Part shown: piece by piece, positions 35,790 to 46,825 of the stretch
Numbering within the stretch: the first letter of the stretch is position 1
Layout: the number at the start of each line of letters is the position of its first letter
Assembly (NCBI GenBank): GCA_030268105.1
Contig: BSDZ01000015.1
Span: 3,561,501-3,625,500, forward strand
Source: Volvox africanus
Lineage: Eukaryota > Chlorophyta > Chlorophyceae > Chlamydomonadales > Volvocaceae
Length of the DNA stretch: 64,000 bases
Reading direction: 5' to 3'
Notes under the pieces: generated by a model
Database searches by the model: none
The model's input: the letters and a program-made list of their open reading frames with translations, nothing else
What the model was told of the DNA's origin: nothing
Translations under genes and position numbers: made by a program

Positions 35790-36205
35790 GCATGCGTTAA
35801 TGCGCGTTAATGCGCGTTAGGCGTGCGTATATTGTGCGTTAGAGAACTTTAAGTGCGTTAACTTCCATGCACGCTATGTATTTTTGCTTGCGTATGGGTC
35901 TCTAACGCTTGCGTTGCGTTAGGCCTAACGCACACCTTAGAATCTATGTGGGTGCGTTGACATTGCGTAAGTTCGCGTTAGGTTGCGTTAGCTAACGCAA
36001 AGTAAACGCAAACATTTTCGTTCCCTCCCAAAAACGTTTATTTGCGATTGCGTTAGGTGCGTTAGGATTGCGTTAGCGATACACAAACAATAACGCAATG
36101 CGTTTGATTTGCGTTAGGCTTTGCGTTAGCTCGCGTTAGTTCGCGTTAAGCTTGCGTTAGGCTTGCGTTAGGAGTCCCTAACGCGAGCCTAACGCGAGCT
36201 AACAC
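35790..36205. repeat. Right subterminal repeat region of the CACTA element
   Basis: About eighteen exact GCGTTAG/CTAACGC heptamers, densest at 36045-36205, mostly direct on the plus strand with inverted copies at the outer edge. Confidence 0.9.
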
Positions 36206-36225
36206 ACGAATTCCTTGTTATAGTG

Positions 36226-38733
36226 AAAGCGCACACTACATGCATGACGGTGCACAAATATAGGTTCTATTTTGAGCTTTGGATTATTGCCATGTATGCG
36301 TAAGAAAGAAGGAGGGTGGCGTAGACAATGTGTAGGTGTGAAATCCTGGAAACACCAAATTGTATAAATTACATAAGCAGAGTGTTTACATGTTGTACGT
36401 TGTACATTTTTCCACAATTCAGAACATAAACATAGATGTGAATGTGTGCCTGGATAGGGCTGGGGTTCTGGAGGTTGGAGAGGGAAGGCTCCCCAGTGCG
36501 TATCTTGCAGGTAGGACTAGGCAGGGCTCTCTGCGGGCCGTAGCCATTGCGCTTTCCAGGGGGGCGCCTTGGTTGCTTGTTATAACCCCCCCTCTCCCAG
36601 TATTTATTTTTCCAGGTTATCTCCTGATATGATATCTTTATTATGTGTATACATATACAGATGTTATTTCCCCAGGTGATGACAACGAATACTAACTATG
36701 CACCACAGCAGCATGTTCAATGATTGCGAGTGTATTTATCTCCGTGGATTATAACTATTTAAATATTTTGATTTGGTTATTTGGGTAACCATTACATAGC
36801 TTCATTATGTTGTATCTCTGCTACATACATCCGCCTACATGCAGCTAAGGCTCGATAAATCGGAGGACGTCCAGATTGACACTGCATGTCACGGGACATC
36901 CCGGACATTGTTGCATCACGCCGGTTCATTCATAGGGGGTGACCCCTAGACACCCCAGGATACACCTGGTGTTCCTGAAGGCCTAGAGATGAAATGGTGA
37001 TGAGTAATGAAGAGTACGTGTCCAGCCATACAAATATAACATTCCGTAGCGGATCATCACTTGAATCATCCTTCGTTATGCAGTCGTACATGTATACCCA
37101 GCCACACATCCACCTGGCAAATCCCGCCCCTGAACAAAGTGATTAATTAATTCATAATGCCTTCGTCTTCGAGGCGGATTAAAGCATGTATGGAAATTTT
37201 GCACAAGCATGTGCGTTTACTTATCCCGAAGCGATTTAGCAACTGTCATGGTGATGAGAGACAGAGTACGTAACACGCGCACATCACATATGTTGTGCTA
37301 CGGTTTGTTGTCCGCCGATGCGTAGGTCAATGCGACCCTACAAGGTGAAGTGTTATCTTGATGAACGCATGAATGATTATTGCATATGAATGAACCTGCA
37401 TGATATAGATGTATTCGCATACATTTATATATGCATTTGGCATGTTATCATTATCCATCGCGACATCGCATCATGGCAAATCCGCCTAGCATGCATGAAA
37501 TACCGAATCATTGAAGTGCGCATTATGCTCGTGCTATGAAACGATAAGTAATATTATTTGACATAATATTACTTCATTACAGCACACGTTGAGAGCGCCG
37601 CACTCGTCGCGATGCATGCCTTGCAACCGAATATCGTTATTCGGACCCTTGCATCATGCGAATGCCGGAAAGGCTTATACGTTGTTATGCTTGGACATCG
37701 CCTATACACAGTAGGGTTGTCACACTTAGGATCGGCCTCCTAGTGTGAATAGTACGACATTGCGATGCTGCGAGTATAACAGATGCGAGGACGGCTAAGC
37801 CAGATAAGATATTCAACACCAGAAGAACACTCGTGTGTTCTACATTATTATTGCTATACGCTATTCTACTTAGCCCGAGCTAAAGCCTAAACTTCGCTAT
37901 CACCGCCGCGTGATGATTGCTTGCTTCCGGCGCTGACGGCGATTTCGTCCATTGCATCGCTTCGATCTGTAAGACTGTAAGTTATATCTCTTCTTGTCTT
38001 GAAGTCTTCCGCTGTCTCTGTTTGCTCGCGCTTGCCTTGCTGTACTTGCAAGTGCTCGCGCATCGGTGTCGAAAGCCTTCAGACGCGCAGATACTTATGA
38101 GCAAACACGAAGGAGAGGTACAACAACATATATTGGTGTCCCCTGGATCGATGTCCCCTGCACTTGCAAGTCACAATGTATCCTATCCAGTTACATGTCA
38201 TGCATGCACCTCTTTCAGCCGATGGCGCCGCAGCGATCATGTTCGGAAGGCATGCAGGCAGGCAAACGACGGACGCACAACTCGATCGGGTTCCGTACAA
38301 GAAAGCTACTCACCATGGCCATTCTTTGCAGCTTACATCCTTCACATTACCTTATTCACATTTGATTTATTCGGTCATCAATCAGCGAGTGAGACATGCA
38401 GCAGGGACGGTTCGATTTCGTACTGGCCAGTAGTATGTGGGAAGACCCATGGCCCCTGCATCCGACCCCCTGCATGCTTGTGTGCTCGTATGTGCACGTA
38501 TGTGTGTACGTATGTTGTTCGTTATCCCCATTCATATCGCAGTTCGTTACCCTTGCTTGTATCTATCTGACAACCCCTCACTGGCACTAAATGTTCACTC
38601 GAAATTTAAGTAAGGGGTCAATCTGAAGTATTGTGATTCCGTCAATCATTACTTTTTGTGGAACAACGGTGCATTCACAAGGTTATCCAGCAATATTAAT
38701 GGACGAGATATTCGGCTCGGAAACAAAGCAAGG
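36226..38733. other. About 2.5 kb without a sure gene
   Basis: A repeat family B copy lies at 36825-36960, and a 12-bp-stem perfect hairpin at 37546-37574 (AAGTAATATTAT and its complement, 5-nt loop). A 217-codon plus frame at 37917-38570 has no recognisable domain and overlaps other open frames. A short plus frame near 36440-36600 has fair composition but no family match. Confidence 0.4.
36825..36960 (+). repeat. Repeat family B copy
   Basis: ACATCCGCCTACATGCAGCT, then GGCTCGAT, CGGAGGACGTCCAGATTG and a second half around GACACCCCAGGATAC, in the same order as the copy at 30055. Confidence 0.7.
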
Positions 38734-38759
38734 GACCCTATGATGGGTAGATCATAGGG

Positions 38760-39311
38760 TCAATTGCCTGGCCGGAAATGGAAGAGTACGGCCTTAGTAT
38801 TTTTAACGCTATCCCTGAAACCATTTCGAAGCATGTTTTTGTACAGGTCAATAAAAAAATCCGAATTCCGATCATTTTTCCGGTTTCCGATTTGCATACG
38901 GTACTCGGGTACGAAATGGTTAGGCTGATATATCGGAACTGAGAAACTGAACAATGGCCAACTCGGACTCCCCGAATTAAGGAATAACAAAAAATACGTT
39001 ATAAGACTTCTTATCTTTAACGAAGTATGAATGGCGAAAAGAGATAAAAAGAGAAGAAATTTTTTTACTCCTTTGATTGGACGAAGAAAATGAAAAAGCG
39101 TGTTACGGGAAATTCCCTCGCCTGTTACGTACAAAACGCATGGGCCAGAGAACCCGTTCGTTTCCCCTTGGTAAGTGAGCTCAAACTTAACTCGTTTTTT
39201 TGTCTTACTATTTTTGTACTTAATCTTTTTGGTTGTCCTCGAGTTCTCGTGGTCATTTAAGCCTCCTGGTTCGTATGGCCCGTACGAGATCATGAAGCTT
39301 ATAACAATCAA
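38760..39311 (-). CDS. AT-rich 183-codon ORF of unknown origin
   Basis: An uninterrupted minus frame in a discrete AT-rich island. It contains LTYQGETNGFSGPCVLYVTG, then a hydrophobic part (FLLFLSLFAIHTSL), then VPIYQPNHFVPEYRMQIGNR. The island is bounded by an 11-bp-stem hairpin (GACCCTATGAT, loop, complement; 38734-38761) on one side and by (CAAT)n, about five copies (39304-39325), on the other. That looks like a discrete insertion with a short tandem tail. I recognise no family. It may be non-coding. Confidence 0.25.
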   Translation of the reverse strand: MIVISFMISYGPYEPGGLNDHENSRTTKKIKYKNSKTKKRVKFELTYQGETNGFSGPCVLYVTGEGISRNTLFHFLRPIKGVKKFLLFLSLFAIHTSLKIRSLITYFLLFLNSGSPSWPLFSFSVPIYQPNHFVPEYRMQIGNRKNDRNSDFFIDLYKNMLRNGFRDSVKNTKAVLFHFRPGN

Positions 39312-39325
39312 TCAATCAATCAATC

Positions 39326-40320
39326 ATATTCGTCCAGGTTGAGTACTTGGCAAGAGCAATAGGAGTGCGAGCCTCCGCTGCCACCGCTAGATTGCTGTAG
39401 ATTTAACGAGATGCACCGATTATATATTTCATCATTATTATTTATTACTTTATCAAACGTTTAAATCATGTAGGTAATACAATTCATCCTAGCATTCCTA
39501 TGGCGGCATCTGCTGTTGGTTCCCTCGACGAATTCCGCCTCGTAGAGATATCGACGTCAAGCTTCGAATAGCTTTAGTACAAGCAATATGTATTTTTGAT
39601 CTAACCATTTACGTACATCTTATATTAATGTGAATACATGTGTGTGTGTGTTCGCTCCCGGCTATGTCAAAGAGCAAAGAGCGTTTAGATCAGGCATCGC
39701 ATGGTGATGTACGACGTCGGGACGACCGTGCATTTCTAGTGCTACGCATTTTACAAACTTTGCATAGCAGTACACGGCGAACTAGCAAAAATGGTGTTGC
39801 AAACCACAGTCCCAGGCAATCGAAGGAGCTCCCAGGCAATCCCAGGCCCTTTCTTGTGCACAAAGGTGAAGCGAGCAGGATAGGTGTTCCAAGCATTGGT
39901 GGATTGCATTCAAGACGACTGATTTGGTGCAGCATATGCAGGTACATGACTGCCACGGCCTTAACCGGCCGTTGGGCTCCTAATTTCTCTCCTTTGCTGT
40001 ACCACGGGACTGTTTCGCATCAGGTTATTTTTGCGTTTGCAATAGCGAGAAAAGCTTGCGTCCTCATAGAGAACATCAAAAACAGAGAACATAAGCGCCA
40101 CACGACTTAGATAAGCCCAACAATTGCCAAACGGCCCCAACTATCCCAACGCACTGGGTTTGCCAGAGTGCTTGCCTAATGAGGGTACCTGCAAGTGAGC
40201 TAAATGCGCAGATTCTGTTCGTGCGAGACCGTTTGTCGCTTATTGGATCCAGATATTCAAACGAATCATAAGTTATCCTGGGATGTGAATAATTAGGTAC
40301 TATGTAAGACTTTTGCCAGG
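39326..40320. other. Spacer downstream of the NSUN6-like gene
   Basis: A plus frame 39640-40110 shows no domain and contains a short direct repeat (CCCAGGCAATC, 39813 and 39831). It probably includes the 3' UTR of the minus-strand NSUN6-like gene. Confidence 0.35.
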
Positions 40321-43300
40321 TTAAGCTACTTTCTGAAAACGTGCAATGAAAAATCCCATTACGTCGTCCATCCAAGGCGAGTCCTCTTCGTTACTGGACC
40401 GTGAGTCCAGCTCTTCTTCCTCCACTTGCTGATGCGGCGGTGGCGACGGCGGCAGGGGTAGCGCTCCCATCGCCCCCAGCGACCAGCAGTAGGGCTGTAG
40501 TGGCGGGGGGGTCAGATGGACTGCTGGATCGGACGCGTTGCTTTCTTCCTCCATGGCCGCCCACAATCGCTCATCGTTGTGCGGCATCAGGCCTTTATCG
40601 TCGTCTTCGTCAACGATGGTGGCAGTTGGCGCAGCTGCTCTGGCTACAGGTGCTGGTGACAATGCCACGACTAGTGGCGGCGGCTGTAGCACTGCTCCGG
40701 AAGGATAATCGTTGGCGTGCGCTACTGCTGCTGCTGCTACTGTTCCTGCATATTCTGCCAGTGATTCCTGCACAGCTGTAACCCTCTGTGTTGATACGAA
40801 TACAGCTCGTTGTATTGGTTCCTTTCCACCATTTTTTCGGCTACCACCAGCAGCCAATGCCGATGATGGCGACGGAGGTGTAGGGGCCATGGTTCTTCTT
40901 CCAGGAAACAACTGCCCGGGATCAAATCGCTGAACCTGCGTGGCATTTCATTTCGCGGTACACGTTATCCGTGTACCGACTGGACATGCATGCTGTACCA
41001 CTGTCATATCCGCCTACCTGCAGCAAAGGCCCGATCGGAAGATGTCCATACACACACGGTCCGTCCCGGAGATGTACTACCCGTAGACACGCATCCCGGG
41101 ATTGTGTAACACATGAATCACGAAGTTGGAGCCATGGGATCAGCAGGATTATGACTTCATGAGTGATAGTCCTGACCTTGCGACTGATTTCGTCGTTATG
41201 AAGAAGTGAATGAAACCACGTAAATACAATTTTGTGCAAACGTACGGCTGGGGTCCTGTAGCCTTTAATGTTCTTCCTTCGTCCAGCATCCCCATCCGTG
41301 GCGATACGATTTCATTGAGGTCACCAAACTGGGGCAGTAATGTGGCCCAGGAGCGACAAACCCAATCACATGTCCACAGCGCGGTAGATATAGCTGTGTG
41401 TTGATTTCATATTTGACAATATAATTCGCATTCACATCCGTGGTGTTCATCGACACATCGACCATGTCAGGCGCCATTTCACTCATTCACGCGGTTGTCC
41501 CAGCACCATACATTATTATAGATATCTAGACACAGCCCTTCCCAATGTAACGTTACGGACCCACCATCGCAGCTTCCTGCTCGCTCAGCCAGCGACTTCC
41601 CGTTTCAGGATCAGCGCCAGTAACGCCTGTAAGGCCCACCAGCGGCTCCGCGGGCAACAGCTTCAGAGACCCCGAAAACCTGGAGTGGCATGCGGGTAGG
41701 TGGGGTACGGGTGCTTGTAATGTTGGCCTATGCGGATTCGTAACCATATTATATTAGTTTGTACTACATTATATTTTTATATGTTATTTATGAATGTATG
41801 TAATAAATATTGTGTAATGTAATATGGCGTATAGCGGCGTTTTCCGTTTGGGCGGCCTTTCCTACTATATGGCGGTCCTAACTCAGTAGGGCATTCCCCA
41901 AAACACTTATCCATGCACCCGTGTCCCGACATCTACATTGCAATAGACACCGCTCGACCGCTCACCTGTCCAACGCCCATGCCACGTTGGCCTCATTCTC
42001 GTCCGGGTTAATTGTGCACGTGCAGTACACCATCTCTCCGCCGGGTGCTAGAAGCCGTACCGCCGTGTGTATCAACGAGCGTTGATAAGCCGCCATGGCC
42101 CGCAACTGAAGGCGGGCGGGTGGAACGTACGGAAGCTCGGTAGTGCTGCGTATTTGAATCGAAACTACATTCTGGTCGGTGTATATCGATATACCGATCC
42201 AGGCCGATGCTGCTGCCTAGCTCGCCTTGTATGAAAGAGGTTCTTTTCTTCAGCCGCCAGCTGCCAGAACCCTAGGAAACTTAAGCCAGCCTCGCGGATA
42301 GTGTTCTTATGTAAAAATATTTGTTGCATCTCTAGTTCATTGCTTGTCGTTTAGGAAGAGCCCTGCTTGTTTTCAGTTAGTCCAGCTGGAAGCGCTTTGC
42401 TTACACGTGATGACCACAAAGAGCTTCTCGGAGCTCCCTCTGAAAACATAGTTTTCCACCAAGCCAAGGCAGACCGAGCTTGCTTGCTTGCATTACGTTA
42501 TCGACACGTTTGAAATGGACTTGAGCATTTGCAGTAAGCCTCAATATCGCGTTCGATAGATGATGACCCAGACCTTGCCCATTCTGTATGCCGTACATCC
42601 ACCTCGCCATACATCCCTCGTACATCCGTACCTGAGGGAGGGTCCACGAGTGAAGCAGCCGGGGTCGCAGTCCCAACGCTGAACATGGCGGGTCCAAGAG
42701 GATGTGGTCAAACGTGCCGGCAGGGTACGGCGGAGGACCAAGGAGCTGGCCGGCCGCAATCGCCGACAGGGGTCCCATTGAAGCGGCGCCGCGGGCAGTG
42801 GTGCGGCTGACGCTATGGTGGATAGCCGCGGCGGCGACGGCAATGGTGTCGCCGACACCATCGCCGGAGGCGGTGGAGGTACTCTGGCTATGGCTTCCTA
42901 CCGCCGCCACCTCCGTCAGCTGTTCCGCCGCTGCTGCCGCAGCCTCCGTCATTATCGCCTCCGTCGCATCTGCTTGGTAGGCCTCCACGCAGTGCACACC
43001 AAGGTCCCTTGCCAGGGACTTGATCTCCGCGACCTGTCACGCGATAAGTCCCATGCAGCAAACACACATCGGTAAGATATGTTAGCACTTGTCCTTCCTT
43101 TAGCGAGGTTAAAACGTCCATTAGATATGCAGGTATAAACAAAAAGTAGTGTTATGACCAGCACACCCATGATCACGTGCACACTTCCCGCAAACAAGCC
43201 ACTCCTAACCCACGACCTGATATTTCCCACTGGTCATGCTGCCGTACCCACGTGCCGTACATACTTTTGTTGCCGTACGGTCCAGAGCGACAAGCCTGCC

Positions 43301-46300
43301 TTGGTCGCTCATGAGTGCGGCCAGCAGGGTCGTCTTCCCGCCAGGAGCTGCGCACATGTCGAGTACGGAAGTGCCGGGGCGGGGGTTGAGAACCTGGTGG
43401 GGGCTCAACGAACGAGGCGCGAGTACGGCAAGGCCCAGCGCAGCGGGGGAAGTGAATCTGGGTCAAACTTGGTAAAAGAAGATGTGGCGGTTAGAAGATG
43501 ATTCGAAGGGGAAAGCTGTTGGAGCGGTTGGTGAAAGATTGACCATCAACCAAGAACGGTTATAACCCCCCTTGAAAAATAACGGACTAACGGATGTGGC
43601 CAAGGATTTGCTGTCGGTGCGCTGCTACAGTATTTCCAGTTGAAGAGAAAGGGACCTTTTGGTGACCGGTTTGGGGGTGAGGAGGGCTGAGGGCAACAAT
43701 TAGGGAAACAAAAGATCACAAGAGGCAGGAGTGCAATTTTGAATGTACGGGCATTAATATGTACGATAATCATCATACATAAGTAAATATGTATATATAA
43801 GTATATTTTATACGTAAAAAACGAGGAAGGGACAGGGGGATTAAAGATATGCCGTACACGTGCCTGGTTTGGAGTGATGTCGTACCTGTGCCGCTACAAT
43901 GCTGGGAAGCGCCTGAAGCATCACTTCCCCTCGGAGAAGGCCTGCGGGGAAGAAGGAGTAAGGTGCGGGACAGGAAGGAATTGGGCTTTCTAACCTCTTC
44001 CCTGTATATAACCGTTAATTGTCAGTTACTCGCATTCAACCGTCGGCGCTGCATTGGTATTTCCGTATTGGGGAAGCTGGCGGTATTTGTGAGGACTTTG
44101 GGCCTGTGGAAATGTCACCTGCGAGGAATACGGCAGTAGCTTGGGCGGTTCACAACCGAATCCGCTGAGCGCTGATTGACCGGCCGCTCACCGCACTGCC
44201 AGGAGATGTTTGCACACGTTTTCCGTACATCGGCACATACACCGTTGCACACACCATTGCAGGACGGCACGTCGTACAGCCTCCTTTCCATGTGCAGCGC
44301 CAAACCCTCATGCGCCCGGAACATGGCGCGTCGTCCCAACGCCGCCCTCGCTACACCAAGAAAAATACGGTCTTGCCTACAACTGCTACTGCCGCTGGTA
44401 CTGCTTTCACTGTCCTTGCTACAGCTGCTGGTGCTACTGGAACCGGGCTCACTGTTATCGCTGCTCAAGACATCCCTGGAGTCGCTGATGCTGCCGACAC
44501 TACAGCTGTTGCTGCTACTGCCGTGACCTGTGCTACTGCTGCCGTGACCGCCTACGCATTCCGTCTCGGTGCTGAGTGCTGCGCCCGCACGCGATCCATC
44601 TGCGAGCTCCCCCTCGCAGCATTCAGCGCCGGACGCTTTCCCCGGCTTTCTCCGTCGTCGCAGCTCCTGTTGTTGCGGCTGCCGCAGCGGCAACTGACGC
44701 AACGGAGCTGACCCTTGCAGCCGCTGCAGCTTGCGCGGTGGTGTTTGTCTGGCCCAGGAGAGGGGGACGGAGCCGTCTGGCTGCACTTTGGCCCCTCGGC
44801 TGATGCCCACTGCCAATCGGGGCGGAGGAGGAATCCCCGTACCGCAGGACGGTGCTGCTGAAGGCCTGATTAGGCAAGGCGGAATGGACGGGTACGGGAG
44901 GCGTGATGCGTCTGAGTTGAGGCACCCGACATCATAACCCGACCGAATCGAATAACGAACCTGAACCGAGGAACCCTGAAAAAATATATCTCGTGAAAAG
45001 CCTAACTGGGTAAGAAGGGAATATCAAAAACAAGTAGCAAGGATGGAAAAACGGCCTTGCACGTTTTGCAGCCGATTTCGGAAACCGCGTGTATGATGGG
45101 CGACGTGACGTATATGCGGTAAGGGAGTTAAACATCGTTGTGGACATTTTGCCCCTTGCAACCGCTTTTATATCAGGAACCCGGAAATCGCCACTGTTGA
45201 CCCACGGGACAATAACACTCACGTACACACAACACACACACTCACGTACACACACACTTACCCGGGGTCAGATAGATCGGGGGGCTCCAACAGATGGCTT
45301 TCAACAGCATTTGCGTCGGCACACTGACCTTCATTGTGACCCACGGGTCGCTCCAGTGCTGCGCTCACGGCAACCAGGTCGCCGGCGGCGATGCCCCCTG
45401 ATGCCGCCAGGACGCCGGGGGCATACACGTGTGCGCCCTATGGCCGTTACAAAACAGTTGGGAAACGCTTGCATTCAACCGCTCGCCCTCCGGAAACGTT
45501 TGAAATGTCAACCGATAGATAAATGCATCCTCTTATCAAATAATTGAAGAAACATAAGATAGTTGAGTCATGTGATGTGATATTATGTTATACGTGATGT
45601 GAAGTGACGTAGTCCCATCAATACGTTCCCTTCCAAATCACAAATCATAAGCGGGCAACGTCCCATCTGTCGGGATCCTTGGCGTCCTACTATTCCCCCC
45701 ATGCGTTCCTCCGTACAGCGGTTGGCAGTTGGCAGACAACGGGCTGTATTACGATCCGTTTATGCATGCCATCACGCCATCGTAAAACCCTTAATTCGCA
45801 CGGAGAACGCCATCACAGCGGGGCGCACTGATTTGCCCCACTGCGTTTAGTACCGGAGCAGTCACCTTAAACACCGCCTCCCCAGCGAACCGGTTGATCA
45901 CCACCTCAGGAAGCCCTGTACGGCACCGTATGTACGACATGTACAATTTCTATGGAATAAAATGCAGGACCTTAAAATGCGAGGGCCTTACGAGTTCGCA
46001 AACTTGACATAACACCCCAGTCATTATCATGATCATCATGCGAGGAACTGCATCTTTGCAGAAGAGCCACAAAAAATTGATGTCGAGTAAAACAATTCGA
46101 AATGCTTTGCTTTGCTTTGCTTTGCTTTGCTTTGCTTTGCTTTGCTATGCTATGCTATGCTGTGCCGTGCGTTGTGCACCTTTGGACGGCGCACCGATTG
46201 ACAATCAGGAATGCGCACCTGGGCCGCAGTCGATATCCCAAGGTCCACTGCCAAACACCACTGCCACCGCCGGCAATCGTGGATGCAGCCGTACCGTCCT

Positions 46301-46825
46301 TTTCGAGGTTGGAATTGTTGGTGATTGTGTTCGTTGTACGGGCAACACCCCATCCGCCATTGTCAAGGCCGCTGCACCTCCTCCATCGGAAAGATTCCAT
46401 GACGTGTTCGTGGCTGGGGTTTGAAGCTCATTGAAAAGTGCGACCTCCCCGTCCCGACCCCTTGTCCCGTCCTGAGTATTTGCCGTATCATGGCCGTGGT
46501 GCTGTTGATGATTGCGATTGTTCGGACGGTGATACTTTTGCTGTTGGATACAGAGCTCATGTTGCAGCTTTTGAATCACATCCTGCATGACAGAATTTCA
46601 CGAAGTTATCCACACTGTATAGTATACCTACCATTGAATAACTATTCGTTAAAGTAATGGCTAGTTTGCTAGTCCCTATTTTTCCGGGACCGTACCCAAT
46701 CGTACCTGGGGTTTTGACCTTAGTGTGTTGACCCGCAGCGTTGGGGTCAGGCTTGGTCGGGCTAGTGCGGCAGACATGGCAGCAAGGCGGGCGGCCCCGA
46801 AGCAGGCCGTAAAGTAAGCCTCGAC
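40321..46825 (-). CDS. NSUN6: NSUN6-like RNA cytosine-5 methyltransferase with PUA domain (5' exon missing, one frame break)
   Basis: NSUN6-type enzymes methylate C72 of certain tRNAs using S-adenosylmethionine. Exons that fit: 46706-46825, 46219-46582, 45866-45915, 45329-45437, 44255-44809, 43265-43457, 42632-43033, 41966-42105, 41565-41679 and 40321-40935. Landmarks in order: VEAYFTACFG and LTPTLRVNTLRS; the PUA domain VINRFAGEAVF and GAHVYAPGVLAASGGIAAGD; FLGVARAALGRRAMF and RRLYDVPS; VLNPRPGTSVLDMCAAPGGK (SAM motif I); GRLVALDRTATK; FDHILLDPPCSALGLRPRL (motif IV, Cys); MVYCTCTINPDENEANVAWA (motif VI, second catalytic Cys); LLPAEPLVGLTG; VQRFDPG; and the C-terminal MGFFIARFQK. Large Ser/Ala-rich inserts enlarge it. 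In exon 43265-43457 the frame must shift by one base near 43405 (after LPYSRLV) to reach VLNPRPG. The N-terminal start exon is not found. All phases otherwise agree. Confidence 0.88.
41005..41120 (+). repeat. Repeat family B copy in the last NSUN6 intron
   Basis: CATATCCGCCTACCTGCAGC, AAAGGCCCGAT, CGGAAGATGTCCA, then CCCGTAGACACGCATCCCGG, ending near TGTGTAACAC. It lies between the exons ending at 41565 and starting at 40935. Confidence 0.8.
46103..46160. repeat. (TTTGC)n / (TATGC)n pentanucleotide tract
   Basis: About ten pentamers, within the NSUN6-like intron between exons 46219-46582 and 45866-45915. Confidence 0.9.

Larger units (their letters stand above)
31362..36225 (+). mobile_element. 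CACTA (EnSpm)-type DNA transposon with 3-bp TSD
   Basis: Terminal inverted repeats CACTATAACAAG at 31362-31373 and its complement at 36214-36225; similarity continues inwards (ATTCGTGYGTTAG). The flanks are aaa at 31359-31361 and aaa at 36226-36228, the 3-bp target duplication expected for CACTA elements. Both ends carry dense subterminal arrays of GCGTTAG in both orientations, like the TNPA-binding regions of En/Spm. It is 4864 bp with one plus-strand multi-exon gene. No TNPD-type transposase core was found, so this copy is probably non-autonomous. It lies 110 bp from the putative receptor-kinase exon. Confidence 0.9.

Noticed and set aside
31379..36205. Spaced GCGTTAG repeats as a possible CRISPR-like array
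   Set aside because: Units are 7-9 bp, in both orientations, irregularly spaced, and sit just inside the CACTA inverted repeats. They are transposon subterminal repeats.
37917..38570. 217-codon plus ORF
   Set aside because: Overlapping open frames on both strands, composition unlike the real exons here, no domain, and part of it is a TACGTATGTG-type repeat.
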